From: DASWJZ01 sp963846475
GTDB lineage: Bacteria; Pseudomonadota; Alphaproteobacteria; Rhizobiales; Afifellaceae
Assembly: GCA_963846475.1 (NCBI GenBank)
Contig: CAWJVZ010000004.1
Span: 1,984,001-2,048,000, forward strand
Direction: 5' to 3'
DNA length: 64,000 bases
Below the pieces are notes generated by a model, which saw nothing but the letters and a program-made list of their open reading frames with translations, made no database searches and was not told the DNA's origin. The translations under genes and the position numbers were made by a program. Positions within the stretch are counted from its first letter, which is position 1. Every line of letters starts with the position of its first letter. Positions 1 to 9,838 of this stretch are shown here, piece by piece.

Positions 1-564
1 GGCGCCGACGGGCTGAGCGGCGTGACGTTCTGGCCCCTCTTCGGCCGCTTCGACTTCGATATCTTCGGGCGGACCGCCTACTGGTACGCGATCGCGGTTG
101 TGTTCCTGTCGTTCCTGGCGATCCGTACGATCGTCGTGTCGCCTTTCGGGCTGACGCTGCGAGGCATCAAGGCGAACCGCCTCCGCATGCAGGCTATCGG
201 CGCGCCGGTGAACCGCCACCTCGTCCGCGCTTATACGATCGGCGCCTTCTTCGCCGGCATCGCCGGCGGCCTTTTGGCGCAGACCACGCAGTTCGTCTCG
301 CTCGACGTGCTCGCCTTCCACCGCTCGGCCGAGGCGCTCCTCGTCCTGGTGCTCGGCGGCAGCGGGGCCCTCTACGGCGGCTTCCTCGGCGCCGTCGCCT
401 TCCGGCTGATGCAGGATTGGCTCTCCGGCATGACGCCGCAATATTGGCAGTTCTGGCTCGGCGCCGCGCTCGTCCTCCTCGTCCTCTTCGCCCGCGGCGG
501 CATCCTGGGCCTGTGGCGTCAGTTTTCCGCGACGGTTCAACGCCGCCGGGGCCGCGCAGACTAA
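1..564 (+). CDS. Branched-chain amino acid ABC transporter permease, LivM type (5' end outside window)
   Basis: The frame is open from base 1, so the N-terminus lies upstream of the window; 187 residues are visible. It has LivM-type membrane segments at AYWYAIAVVFLSFLAIR, TIGAFFAGIAGGLLA, LLVLVLGGSGALYGGFLG and FWLGAALVLLVLFARGGI. The loop between them has the LRGIKANRLRMQAIG motif that contacts the ATPase in this family. The stop codon directly abuts the livG-like start, so the genes form one operon. Substrate is inferred from the family (branched-chain or other amino acids, ureas, amides). No binding protein is visible. Confidence 0.9.
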   Translation, partial: GADGLSGVTFWPLFGRFDFDIFGRTAYWYAIAVVFLSFLAIRTIVVSPFGLTLRGIKANRLRMQAIGAPVNRHLVRAYTIGAFFAGIAGGLLAQTTQFVSLDVLAFHRSAEALLVLVLGGSGALYGGFLGAVAFRLMQDWLSGMTPQYWQFWLGAALVLLVLFARGGILGLWRQFSATVQRRRGRAD

Positions 565-1326
565 ATGGAAGCGCTGCTTGAGACGGCCGGCCTCAGCCGC
601 GCCTTCGGCGGCCTCGTCGCCGTCCGCGACGTGACCTTCTCGCTGTCGGAAGGGGCGCGCGAGGCGCTGATCGGCCCGAACGGCGCCGGCAAGACCACGT
701 TCATCAATCTGCTGACCGGCGTATTGCCGCCAAGCTCCGGAAGCATCCGCTTCGCCGGCGACGATATCACCCGCCTCTCCGCCCATGCCCGCGTCCGCCG
801 CGGCATCGCGCGCACGTTCCAGATCAACCAGCTCTTCGACGATATGACGCCGCTGGAGGCGGTCATGCTCGCCATCCTGGAGCGCGAGGGCCAAGCCAAT
901 TCCATCGCGCGCCCGCTGTGGCGGCAGACGCGCATCGTCGATGAAGCCGCGGCGCTCCTCGCCCGCTGCAACCTGGCCGACGCGATGGACAGGCGCACCG
1001 CGGAGATCGCCTATGGGAGGCGGCGGCAGCTGGAAATCGCGCTGGCGCTCGCCTGCCGGCCGCGGCTCCTCCTCCTCGACGAACCGGCCGCCGGCGTGCC
1101 GCAAGCCGAGCGGCAGCAAATCATGGCCATGGTGGCCGCGCTGCCGCGCGATGTCGCGGTGCTGCTGATCGAGCACGACATGGACCTTGTCTTCCGCTTC
1201 GCCGAGCGGATCGCGGTGCTGGTCGGCGGCGCGCTGATGGTCCACGACGCACCCGATAAGGTCGCGGCCGATCCGCGCGTCCGCGAGGCCTATCTCGGGG
1301 AGACGCTCATTGCCCCCGCTGCTTGA
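565..1326 (+). CDS. Branched-chain amino acid ABC transporter ATP-binding protein, LivG type
   Basis: A 253-residue ABC ATPase. Walker A GPNGAGKTT lies at residues 37-45 and Walker B LLLLDEPAAG near 168-177, followed by LLIEHDMDLVF, which is typical of LivG. The ABC signature is degenerate: YGRRRQLEIA stands where LSGGQ is usual, which is common in LivG. The ATG follows the livM stop with no gap. It should form a cytoplasmic heterodimer with the next ATPase and drive the permease pair. Confidence 0.93.
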   Translation: MEALLETAGLSRAFGGLVAVRDVTFSLSEGAREALIGPNGAGKTTFINLLTGVLPPSSGSIRFAGDDITRLSAHARVRRGIARTFQINQLFDDMTPLEAVMLAILEREGQANSIARPLWRQTRIVDEAAALLARCNLADAMDRRTAEIAYGRRRQLEIALALACRPRLLLLDEPAAGVPQAERQQIMAMVAALPRDVAVLLIEHDMDLVFRFAERIAVLVGGALMVHDAPDKVAADPRVREAYLGETLIAPAA

Positions 1327-2017
1327 GCTCGAAAGCGTGTCGGCCGGCTACGGCGAGGCGGTCATCCTCGACGGCGTGTCGCTGGCGCTGGCGGAAAACG
1401 GCGCGCTCGCCGTGCTCGGCCGCAACGGCGTCGGCAAGACGACGCTGATCAACACGATCATGGGCCAGACGCGCGTGCATGGCGGCCGGCTGGCGCTCGC
1501 CGGCCGGGACATGACGCGCCTCGCCAGCGAGAAGCGCGCCCGCCTCGGCCTCGGCTGGGTGCCGCAGGAGCGCAACATCTTTCGCTCGCTCAGCGTGGAG
1601 GAGAATCTGACGGCGGTGGCCCGGCCGGGAGCCTGGGACGTGGCGCGCGTCTGGCGGATGTTCCCGCGCCTGCAGGAGCGGCGCAAAAACGCCGGCAGCC
1701 AGCTCTCCGGCGGCGAGCAGCAGATGCTGGCGATCGGCCGCGCGCTGGTCGTCAATCCGCGCCTCCTCCTCCTCGACGAGCCGTTCGAGGGCCTCGCCCC
1801 CATCATCGTCGAGGAGCTTTCGGCAGCGCTGGAGAAAATCGTCAGCGATGAGGGCGTCGCGACGATCATCGTCGAGCAGAACGCCAGGCGCGTGCTGGCA
1901 ATGACCGGCGCGGCGATCGTGCTGGACCGTGGCCGCATCGTCCATGCCGGAGAGAGCGCCGCACTCCGGGACGACGCGGCGGCGCTCGATGCTTTCCTTG
2001 GCGTCACGAAGCGGTGA
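1310..2017 (+). CDS. Branched-chain amino acid ABC transporter ATP-binding protein, LivF type
   Basis: A 235-residue ABC ATPase with Walker A GRNGVGKTT near residues 37-45, signature LSGGEQQMLAIGRAL and Walker B LLLLDEPFEGLAP. The GLAP tail and the later IIVEQN motif are LivF hallmarks. The chosen start is a TTG at 1310, overlapping the livG end by 17 bases, which suggests translational coupling. It is the last gene of this operon; the next gene lies 254 bases away after a repeat array. Confidence 0.92.
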   Translation: MPPLLELESVSAGYGEAVILDGVSLALAENGALAVLGRNGVGKTTLINTIMGQTRVHGGRLALAGRDMTRLASEKRARLGLGWVPQERNIFRSLSVEENLTAVARPGAWDVARVWRMFPRLQERRKNAGSQLSGGEQQMLAIGRALVVNPRLLLLDEPFEGLAPIIVEELSAALEKIVSDEGVATIIVEQNARRVLAMTGAAIVLDRGRIVHAGESAALRDDAAALDAFLGVTKR

Positions 2018-2181
2018 TTGCGGGCGGCATGACCCCGTCGCACAGCGCTGGCCTAATTGTCGTGATTCCAATGGCTTGACCCAGGGCTGTCCGGTTTACA
2101 GCGGGCCTGAGACTGAGGGCGAGTTGTCTTGCGCCGCCACGCCGGGCTGGAGGTCCGAGATCTGAATTGTCGACGTGACAG

Positions 2182-2277
2182 CCTAATTATGATACAACGT
2201 GAAAACCTAACGAAGCCACATCACAAAAACCTATAAACAGTACGGCCTCAAAACCTAATAATGGCACAGACGTGGCA
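2182..2277 (+). promoter_or_regulatory. Four phased 24-bp imperfect direct repeats ahead of the fic gene
   Basis: CCTA recurs at 2182, 2206, 2230 and 2254, exactly 24 bases apart. Aligned over 24 columns, all four units share positions 1-4 (CCTA), 8 (A), 13-14 (AC) and 24 (A); three share CCTAA, G at position 10, ACA at 13-15 and the AAAA tail. The fourth unit runs through the GTG start at 2272. The segment is clearly more AT-rich than its surroundings. An array of this kind next to a gene with an AbiEi-like DNA-binding front domain suggests an autoregulatory operator; this is inference. Confidence 0.6.
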
Positions 2278-3834
2278 ACGCCGCAGCTAAAACTCGCAGC
2301 ATCGCTTGAAGTCCTCAAGGACCTTCAGGACCGCGGCATCGGGGCAATCCGTGCCGGTGACCTGACACGGACGCATCGGGAGCGCCTTCTCAAGAACGGC
2401 TTCCTGCGGGAGGTCATGAAAGGATGGTATATCCCCGCCCGCCCTGACGAGAGGGCCGGCGACACGACGGCATGGTATGCGTCGTTCTGGGATTTCTGCG
2501 CTTCCTATCTGCGGGAGCGCTTCGGTGACGAATGGAGCCTGTCCCCTGAGCAATCCCTATCGCTGCATTCGGGCAACCGCGCCGTGCCGCAACAGCTTCT
2601 GGTCCGATCCCCGAAAGGAGGCAACAAGCCGACACAGCTTCTCCACGGCACATCAATCTTCGACGTGCGAGCGAACCTCCCGGCCGAACGCGACATCATA
2701 GAACAGGAGGGCATGCGGCTTTTCTCGCTTCCCGCCGCCCTTCTCGAAAGCTCGCCTGGATATTTTGAGCAGAATCCGCTCGATGCGCGCACTGCGCTCG
2801 CCAGCATCGCAGATGCTTCCGATGTGCTCGAGCGTCTTTTAGCGGGCGGGCACAGCGTTGTCGCCGGACGGCTCGCCGGCGCCTTCCGCAATATCGGCCG
2901 CGATCGGATAGCGGAAGACATTCTCAAGAGCATGAAGGCCGCGGGCTATGACGTCCGGGAACAGGATCCTTTTTCCTACCGGATCAACCTCGATCTGCCC
3001 CGCCGCGCGGTATCACCTTATGCCGGCCGAATCCGGCTGATGTGGCAGCAGATGCGGCAAGCGGCCATTGACCATTTTCCAAAGTCGCCAGGCCGTCCTG
3101 ATAACATCGATGCCTACCTGAAGCGCGTCGAGGAGGTCTATGTCACCGACGCCTATCATTCGCTTTCAATTGAGGGATACCGCGTCAGTGTCGAGCTGAT
3201 CGAGCGCGTCCGCAGCGGCGCTTGGAATCCGGATCGCGACGAGAAGGATCGGGAACTCAGCAACGGCCTTGCTGCGCGCGGCTACTGGCAGGCCTTTCAG
3301 AGCGTCAAGGATAGCGTGAGGAGCGTCCTCAACAACGAAAATCCCGGCGCTGTTGCTGATCGCGATCACGGCGAATGGTATCGTCAGATGTTTGCCCCAA
3401 GCGTCGCGGCAGGTCTCGTCCCGGCGGCAAGCCTTGCCGGTTACCGCGACGGTCAGGTTTACATCCGCGGCTCCATGCATGTGCCGCTGCCCTATCACGC
3501 CGTGCGCGATGCCATGCCGGTTTTGCTGGAGATGCTGGAGCAGGAGACCGATGCGGCTGTCCGCGCCGTGCTCGGACATTTCGTATTCGTCTACATCCAT
3601 CCCTACATGGATGGGAACGGCCGAATGGGCCGCTTCCTCATGAATGTCATGTTGGCGGCCGGCGGCTATCCATGGACAATCGTGCCGCTGCAACAGCGCG
3701 ACGCCTACATGGCAGCGCTCGAGCACGCCAGCGTTCGCCAGAACATCGTCCCCTTCGCCGGATTTCTGGGGAAGCTCGTGCAGCAGAGTCTGGAGGGGAA
3801 GGTCGTCGCCAAAGTGCCGGAGGCTGGCAGCTAA
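2272..3834 (+). CDS. Fic family protein with N-terminal AbiEi-like domain
   Basis: A 520-residue protein. The Fic active-site motif HPYMDGNGRMGR near residue 443 matches HPFxxGNGRxxR, so the protein should transfer AMP (or a related group) to a target hydroxyl. A possible inhibitory motif, SLSIEG near residue 298, fits [S/T]xxxE[G/N] and would make it a self-inhibited class II Fic enzyme. Residues 1-110 look like the winged-helix front of AbiEi-type antitoxins (RLLKNGFLREVMKGWYIP). The start is GTG; the next in-frame Met is past residue 45. The gene is a single transcription unit preceded by phased repeats, and its AT-richer leader hints at acquisition by transfer. Confidence 0.85.
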   Translation: MATPQLKLAASLEVLKDLQDRGIGAIRAGDLTRTHRERLLKNGFLREVMKGWYIPARPDERAGDTTAWYASFWDFCASYLRERFGDEWSLSPEQSLSLHSGNRAVPQQLLVRSPKGGNKPTQLLHGTSIFDVRANLPAERDIIEQEGMRLFSLPAALLESSPGYFEQNPLDARTALASIADASDVLERLLAGGHSVVAGRLAGAFRNIGRDRIAEDILKSMKAAGYDVREQDPFSYRINLDLPRRAVSPYAGRIRLMWQQMRQAAIDHFPKSPGRPDNIDAYLKRVEEVYVTDAYHSLSIEGYRVSVELIERVRSGAWNPDRDEKDRELSNGLAARGYWQAFQSVKDSVRSVLNNENPGAVADRDHGEWYRQMFAPSVAAGLVPAASLAGYRDGQVYIRGSMHVPLPYHAVRDAMPVLLEMLEQETDAAVRAVLGHFVFVYIHPYMDGNGRMGRFLMNVMLAAGGYPWTIVPLQQRDAYMAALEHASVRQNIVPFAGFLGKLVQQSLEGKVVAKVPEAGS

Positions 3835-3935
3835 ATCCCGATGGCCATCCGGAATCATGCAAAGCGGGTTACGCGCTAATAAAGAGATTGCAGAGAAGCA
3901 ATCCCCGCACGGGCAGAGGGGAGCGTACCCGGCCC

Positions 3936-4346
3936 CTATTCCAAGCTGTAGAGGTATGCCGCCACGTCGCGCGCTTCGGCGACGCTGATGCCGGTCACCG
4001 GCATGGCCGTCTGCGGGTCGATCGACGGCGGGTCGACGATCCAGCGCACCATGTTGTCGGGCGTGTTGGTCACCACCCCGGCGATGTAGACGCGCCGGCC
4101 GGCATCGGCGAGCGGCGGGCCGACCAGGCCTTCCGGGCCGCGGACGCCCGGGATCGTATGGCAGCCGGCGCAGCCGTAGCGGAGCATGTGGGTCTCCGCC
4201 GCTTCGGGATTGCCGCCGGTCAGCTCGGCCGCCCAGCGCCGCTTCTCGCGCGCCTGGTTGTATTCGGCCGCCCAGACCGACAGTCCGGCGGCGCCGACGA
4301 TGACCGCCCCGGCGATGCCGGCGAGCATCCATTTGCCTGGCCTCAT
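3936..4346 (-). CDS. Small membrane-anchored c-type cytochrome
   Basis: 136 residues with an N-terminal hydrophobic anchor (AGIAGAVIVGAAGLSV) and the haem-binding motif CAGCH at residues 59-63. A Met in AMPVTGIS is a plausible sixth haem ligand. The class I fold is about 85 residues after the anchor. The start overlaps the stop of the upstream gene by four bases (ATGA), so the two are co-translated. It probably carries electrons on the periplasmic face; the partner oxidase or dehydrogenase is not in view. Confidence 0.85.
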   Translation of the reverse strand: MRPGKWMLAGIAGAVIVGAAGLSVWAAEYNQAREKRRWAAELTGGNPEAAETHMLRYGCAGCHTIPGVRGPEGLVGPPLADAGRRVYIAGVVTNTPDNMVRWIVDPPSIDPQTAMPVTGISVAEARDVAAYLYSLE

Positions 4347-4693
4347 GGGCCCGCCGCCGAATCCGCCTCGCGGCGAAGCAGCCGCGAGCCGCGGAAACTG
4401 GTGCTGGTCACAAGCAGGCCGTCAGGTCCGATGATGGCCTGGAACAGCTCGGAGCCGATCATGAACGTCACCTTCCACCCTGCCACCTCCTTGACCAAAA
4501 AACGCTGCCACTGGAACGGCCGCTCCGGATCGAGGCTCGCCTGAGCCCGCTCCGCGTCGACGCGCAGAAAGAAGTCGTCGCCACGCCAGGCGCCGTCCAG
4601 CTCGGCGGTCGCCTCCTCGAACGATATCGCCGACGCGGCCGGCGAAAATCCGGCCAGGAGGGCGAGGAGCAGCACTCCGTCACGCACACGCAT
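4343..4693 (-). CDS. Predicted secreted small protein of unknown function, coupled to a cytochrome c
   Basis: About 116 residues from the ATG at 4693, which has a GAGGCG ribosome site just upstream; an earlier in-frame Met at 4723 is less likely. The N-terminus is a signal peptide (GVLLLALLAGFSPAASA). The remainder is a compact, Trp- and Phe-containing domain without a motif I recognise. It overlaps the cytochrome start by four bases, so a periplasmic role linked to that cytochrome is likely. No function is assigned. Confidence 0.7.
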   Translation of the reverse strand: MRVRDGVLLLALLAGFSPAASAISFEEATAELDGAWRGDDFFLRVDAERAQASLDPERPFQWQRFLVKEVAGWKVTFMIGSELFQAIIGPDGLLVTSTSFRGSRLLRREADSAAGP

Positions 4694-4923
4694 ATTCGCC
4701 TCGCGCATCGGTCGAGACGGCATTCTAGCGAATTCCTGCGCCGACCGCTAACCCCGGCCGCCGCTCCGTGCTATGGGGCGCTGCATGCGGAAGCGGGCGA
4801 TTGCCGCTTAAGGGAACGCAAAGGCTCTTGTGCAGGAATGTCCGGCGCTGTTTCATCGTCGGGGGCCGCATTGGAAGAGCTCAATCGGATGGCGCGGCGG
4901 AGAATTCCACAGGGAGACACGGT

Positions 4924-5214
4924 ATGAGCACCCTCAACATCGGCATAGAGATCCGGGATTTCGATCTGGAGCGCATGGGCTTTTCGCTGTCCGTGCTGGA
5001 CGAGAGCAAGAAGCGACAGGCGTCGGAGGCCTATCTGCGCATGACCCTGCCGGAACTGAACGCCTTCCTCAACGCGCTGAAAGCGGCCGACGGCGAGGTC
5101 GAGCTGACCACCTACGATTCCAACGGCGTCAACAAGCTGCCGCCGCTGAAGGGCCAGGGCAGCCGCGAGGTCGAGCCGGCGCAGGGCCGCGACAAGCGCG
5201 TCGCCGCCGAATAG
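4924..5214 (+). CDS. Small hypothetical protein
   Basis: A 96-residue cytoplasmic protein starting at the ATG preceded by AGGGAGAC at proper spacing. It begins MSTLNIGIEIRDFDLER and is rich in charged residues with a basic/acidic tail. There are no membrane segments and no motif I recognise. It is divergent from the cytochrome pair and is followed directly by a repeat cluster. Confidence 0.6.
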   Translation: MSTLNIGIEIRDFDLERMGFSLSVLDESKKRQASEAYLRMTLPELNAFLNALKAADGEVELTTYDSNGVNKLPPLKGQGSREVEPAQGRDKRVAAE

Positions 5215-5235
5215 GAACGCTATTCGCCCATCCGG

Positions 5236-5360
5236 TTCGCGCCTCCTCTCCCCCGTGGGGAGAGGCCGAGTCCGCGCGGAGCGCGGAGCCGGGTGAGGGT
5301 TCTGGCGCAGCGTTCTACGATCTCGTCCCTCACCCGCTCGCTTCGCGAGTCGGCCTCTCC
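5236..5360. repeat. GC-rich intergenic inverted repeat (CTCTCCCC...GGGGAGAGG type)
   Basis: Short palindromes CTCTCCCCCGTGGGGAGAG, CCGCGCGGAGCGCGG and CGCTCGCTTCGCGAG follow one another. This is the common alphaproteobacterial intergenic repeat style seen after stop codons. It runs straight into the paired hairpins that follow. Confidence 0.5.
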
Positions 5361-5363
5361 CGC

Positions 5364-5426
5364 CCGAAGCGGGGTGTTCCCCGCTTCGGCAATCCTGATG
5401 GCGAAGTCGGGAACACCCGACTTCGC
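5364..5426. repeat. Paired-hairpin repeat with mutually complementary loops, copy 1
   Basis: Hairpin 1 (5364-5389) has an 11-bp stem and loop TGTT. Hairpin 2 (5401-5426) has an 11-bp stem and loop AACA. The apical ten bases of one, GGGTGTTCCC, are the exact reverse complement of the other, GGGAACACCC. The same arrangement recurs at 33186-33247 with the same loops. Confidence 0.8.
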
Positions 5427-5502
5427 GAGGGGAGAGGAGGGTGCCGGCGCGACCGCATCCGATTGACTTCGGCGAAGGGGCATCCTTAGAGATAGCGCGG
5501 CT

Positions 5503-5532
5503 GCGCCCGCCACCATCTGCGATGGCGGGCGC
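5503..5532 (+). promoter_or_regulatory. Leader hairpin ahead of the sugar-binding protein gene
   Basis: A perfect 10-bp stem (GCGCCCGCCA at 5503-5512 with TGGCGGGCGC at 5523-5532) closes a 10-base loop. It ends 23 bases before the ATG at 5556 and just upstream of the GGGAGG ribosome site. It could act as an mRNA 5' stabiliser or attenuating structure. There is no T-tract, so it is not a simple terminator. Confidence 0.45.
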
Positions 5533-5555
5533 CTTGACCTATCGGGAGGTTTCTT

Positions 5556-6819
5556 ATGCAAAAAACTCTTCTGCCGAGACTGATCGGCAGTGTGGCGGGC
5601 CTCGCCATGATGACCGGCGTAGCGCTTGCCCAGGAAGGCGTCGAAGTGCTGCACTGGTGGACGTCGGGCGGCGAAGCCGCGGCCCTCAACGTCCTCAAGC
5701 AGAATCTGGAGAAGCAGGGCGTCGCCTGGCAGGACATGCCGGTCGCCGGCGGCGGCGGCACGGAGGCGATGACGGTGCTGCGCTCGCGCGCCACTGCGGG
5801 CAACCCGCCCACGGCCGCGCAGATGCTGGGTTACGACATCCAGGATTGGGGCGCCCTCGGCGTCGCCGGCAATCTCGACGAGCTGGCCGCCAAGGAAGGG
5901 CTGGGATGACGTGATCCCCGCGGCGCTGCAGAATTTTTCCAAGTTCGACGGCCACTGGATCGCCGCGCCCGTCAATATCCACTCGACGAACTGGATGTGG
6001 GCCAGCAAGGCAGCCCTCGACAAGGCCGGCATCGCCGAGCTGCCGACCGACTGGGACAGCCTCATCGCCGCGCTCGACAAGCTGAAGGCGGCCGGCATCA
6101 CGCCGATCGCCCATGGCGGCCAGCCCTGGCAGGACGCCACCGTCTTCGAGGCGGTCGTCGTCTCCACCGGCGGGCCGGAATTCTACAAGAAGGCGCTGAA
6201 CGACTTCGACGAGGAAGCGCTGAAGTCCGACACGATGAAGCAGGTCTTCGACCGCATGACGCAGCTCCGCGGCTATTTCGACGAGAATTTCTCGGGCCGC
6301 GAATGGAATCTCTCCAGCTCGATGGTCATCGAAGGCCAGGCCGGCTTCCAGTTCATGGGCGACTGGGCCAAGGGCGAGTTCATCAACGCCGGCAAGACGC
6401 CCGGCACGGACTTCCTCTGCGCCCGCTTCCCCGGCACCCAGGGCACGGTGCTGTTCAATGCCGACCAGTTCGTCATGTTCGGCGTCGGCGACGAGAAGGC
6501 GGCCAACCAGACCAAGCTCGCCAGCGCCATCCTGTCGCCCGAGTTCCAGATCGCCTTCAACAAGGTGAAGGGCTCGGTGCCGGCGCGCACCGACATCTCC
6601 GACGCCGAGTTCGACGATTGCGCCAAGAAGGGCATGAAGGACCTGGCTGAGGCGTCCGAGAAGGGCACGCTCTACGGCTCGCTGGCGCACGGCCACGGCG
6701 CCCCGGCGGCGGTGAAGAACGCCGTCTACGACGTCGTGACGCGCCACCTCAACGGCGACATCGCCACCTCCGAGGAGGCCGTGACGGCCCTCGTGGACGC
6801 GGTCGCCGCGGCGAAGTAA
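5556..6819 (+). pseudogene. Sugar ABC transporter substrate-binding protein (one frameshift near 5900)
   Basis: Family 1 extracellular binding protein, about 420 residues when joined. It has a signal peptide (LIGSVAGLAMMTGVALAQ) and then VEVLHWWTSGGEAAAL, closely resembling glucose/mannose-type binding proteins (GtsA-like). The first part reads to 5898 in one frame; the rest, from VIPAALQNFSKF, is one base over. Removing one base in GAAGGGCTGGG gives the expected EGWDDVIPAAL. I take this as a sequence error rather than real decay, because both halves are fully conserved and the permease genes follow intact. The product would capture a hexose in the periplasm. Confidence 0.85.
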
Positions 6820-6836
6820 GCTCGCTTCCCGAAGCG

Positions 6837-6867
6837 AAGGCCCCGACCCCACCGGGCCGGGGCCTTT
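6837..6867 (+). terminator. Intra-operon hairpin with short T-run after the binding protein gene
   Basis: AAGGCCCCG (6837-6845) pairs with CGGGGCCTT (6858-6866), followed by a short T run. It lies 18 bases after the binding-protein stop. Hairpins here commonly protect or partly terminate the message so that binding protein exceeds permease. Confidence 0.6.
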
Positions 6868-6903
6868 CCGTTCTCCCCAAGCGGGAGAATCTTGAGGGAT
6901 GGC

Positions 6904-7839
6904 ATGACCTCGACGCCGCTGACCGCGCCCGTCGTTGCAGTCTCCAGGGGACCGGCCGACGTCCGCCGGAAACTCCAGGATTGGCTGCCGCGCCTCGTCC
7001 TGGCGCCGAGCTTCGCCGTCATCCTGATCTTCGTCTACGGCTTCATCCTCTTCACCGCCTATCTGTCGACCACCGGCTCGACGATGATGCCGAGCTTCAA
7101 CTCGGTCGGGCTCCTCAACTACGCCAAACTGTTCGCCCAGCCGGCCTGGTGGACGGCGCTGAAGAACCTGGCGATCTTCGGCACGCTTTACATCGTGATC
7201 TGCACCTTGCTCGGGCTCTTTCTGGCGATCCTGCTCGACCAGAAAATCCGCGTGGAGGGGCTGCTCCGGCCGATCTACCTCTACCCGATGGCGCTCTCGT
7301 TCATCGTGACGGGCACCGCCTGGAAGTGGTTCCTCGACCCGGGCATCGGCCTCGAGCACACCATGCACAACCTCGGCTGGGAGAGCTTTTCGTTCACCTG
7401 GATCAAGGATTCGCGCATGGCGATCTATACGATCGTCATCGCCGCGGTCTGGCAGTCCTCCGGCTTCGTCATGGCCATGTTTTTGGCGGGCCTCAGGGGC
7501 ATCGACGTAGAAATCATGCGGGCGGCGGAGATCGACGGCGCGCGGCCGCTGCAGCTCTACCGGCGCATCATCATCCCGATGCTTCGCCCGGCCTTCCTCT
7601 CCGCCTTCGTGGTGCTGGCGCACCTCGCCATCAAGGCCTACGACCTCGTCGTGGCGCTGACCGGCGGCGGCCCCGGCCGGGCGACGGAATTGCCGGCGAC
7701 CTTCATGTATTCCTACACGTTCACCCGCAACCAGATGGGCGTCGGCGCTGCCTCGGCGGTGATCATGCTGGCGATGATCGCCTCCATCATCGTGCCCTAC
7801 CTCTACAGCGAGCTCCGGACGCGGGAGGCGCGCGCATGA
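6904..7839 (+). CDS. Sugar ABC transporter permease 1
   Basis: About 311 residues; the ATG at 6904 is preferred over one at 6892 and gives MTSTPLTAP. It has six predicted membrane helices and the inner-membrane permease EAA-type loop (EIMRAAEIDGARPLQLYRRI) near residue 205. It fits the MalF/UgpA-like half of a carbohydrate uptake system. It overlaps the next gene by four bases (ATGA). Confidence 0.92.
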   Translation: MTSTPLTAPVVAVSRGPADVRRKLQDWLPRLVLAPSFAVILIFVYGFILFTAYLSTTGSTMMPSFNSVGLLNYAKLFAQPAWWTALKNLAIFGTLYIVICTLLGLFLAILLDQKIRVEGLLRPIYLYPMALSFIVTGTAWKWFLDPGIGLEHTMHNLGWESFSFTWIKDSRMAIYTIVIAAVWQSSGFVMAMFLAGLRGIDVEIMRAAEIDGARPLQLYRRIIIPMLRPAFLSAFVVLAHLAIKAYDLVVALTGGGPGRATELPATFMYSYTFTRNQMGVGAASAVIMLAMIASIIVPYLYSELRTREARA

Positions 7840-8720
7840 GCGATTCCGCCGCCGTCCAGCCGCGCGACGCCTCCGCGGTTTTCGCGCGCGCCGCAATCTA
7901 TGCCGTGCTGATCCTCTTCGCCGTCTACTACCTGCTACCGCTCTTCGTCATGGTGGTGAACTCGCTGAAACCGCTGGCGGAGATCCGCGAAGGCAACATG
8001 CTGGCGCTGCCGCGCGAGGCCACCATCGTGCCGTGGCTGAGCGCCTGGAGCAGCGCGCAGATCGGCGTCGAGCCGACGGGCTTGAAGCCCTATTTCCTGA
8101 ATTCCGTACTGATGGTGGTGCCGGCGGTGGCCATCTCGACGCTGCTCGGCGCCATCAACGGCTACATCCTGACGAAATGGCGCTTCCGCGGCGACACCAT
8201 AATCTTCGGGCTGATGCTCTTCGCCTGCTTCATTCCGTTCCAGATCGTGCTCATCCCGATGGCGCGCATTCTCGGCATCATCGGCCTCGCCGGCACCACC
8301 GCCGGCCTCGTCCTCGTCCATGTCGTCTACGGGCTGGGCTTCACGACCCTGTTCTTCCGCAATTATTACGCGGCGTTCCCGACCGAGCTGGTCAAGGCGG
8401 CGCAGGTCGACGGCGCCGGCTTCTTCCGCATTTTCTGGCGCATCCTGCTGCCGAGCTCCGGGCCGATCATTGTCGTCACGGTGATCTGGCAGTTCACCAA
8501 CATCTGGAACGATTTCCTGTTCGGCGCCTCCTTTGCCGACGTCGATTCCATGCCGATGACCGTGGCCCTCAACAACCTGGTTTCTTCGTCGACCGGCGTG
8601 AAGGAATACAACGTGCATTTCGCCGGGGCGATCATGGCGGCGCTGCCGACGCTCATCGTCTATATCGTCGCGGGCCGATATTTCGTGCGCGGCCTCATGG
8701 CCGGCGCGGTGAAGGGCTGA
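7836..8720 (+). CDS. Sugar ABC transporter permease 2
   Basis: 294 residues, MalG/UgpE-like. Membrane helices begin with AAIYAVLILFAVYYLLPLF. The EAA loop is present (ELVKAAQVDGAGFFRIFWRI). The ATG overlaps the preceding stop, and the ATPase gene starts two bases after its stop. It forms the heterodimeric pore with permease 1. Confidence 0.93.
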   Translation: MSDSAAVQPRDASAVFARAAIYAVLILFAVYYLLPLFVMVVNSLKPLAEIREGNMLALPREATIVPWLSAWSSAQIGVEPTGLKPYFLNSVLMVVPAVAISTLLGAINGYILTKWRFRGDTIIFGLMLFACFIPFQIVLIPMARILGIIGLAGTTAGLVLVHVVYGLGFTTLFFRNYYAAFPTELVKAAQVDGAGFFRIFWRILLPSSGPIIVVTVIWQFTNIWNDFLFGASFADVDSMPMTVALNNLVSSSTGVKEYNVHFAGAIMAALPTLIVYIVAGRYFVRGLMAGAVKG

Positions 8721-8722
8721 AC

Positions 8723-9838
<1,116 letters not shown>

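Noticed and set aside
2182..2277. CRISPR array ahead of fic
   Set aside because: Four units with no unique spacers, imperfect identity and no cas genes; a phased operator array fits better.
3166..4544. Long frames on both strands overlapping the fic end and the cytochrome
   Set aside because: No recognisable protein; the Fic motif and CAGCH haem motif identify the true frames.
5695..7896. A 733-codon minus-strand frame across the sugar operon
   Set aside because: It is Arg/Gly/Asp-rich without any domain and is the shadow of the permease and binding-protein genes.
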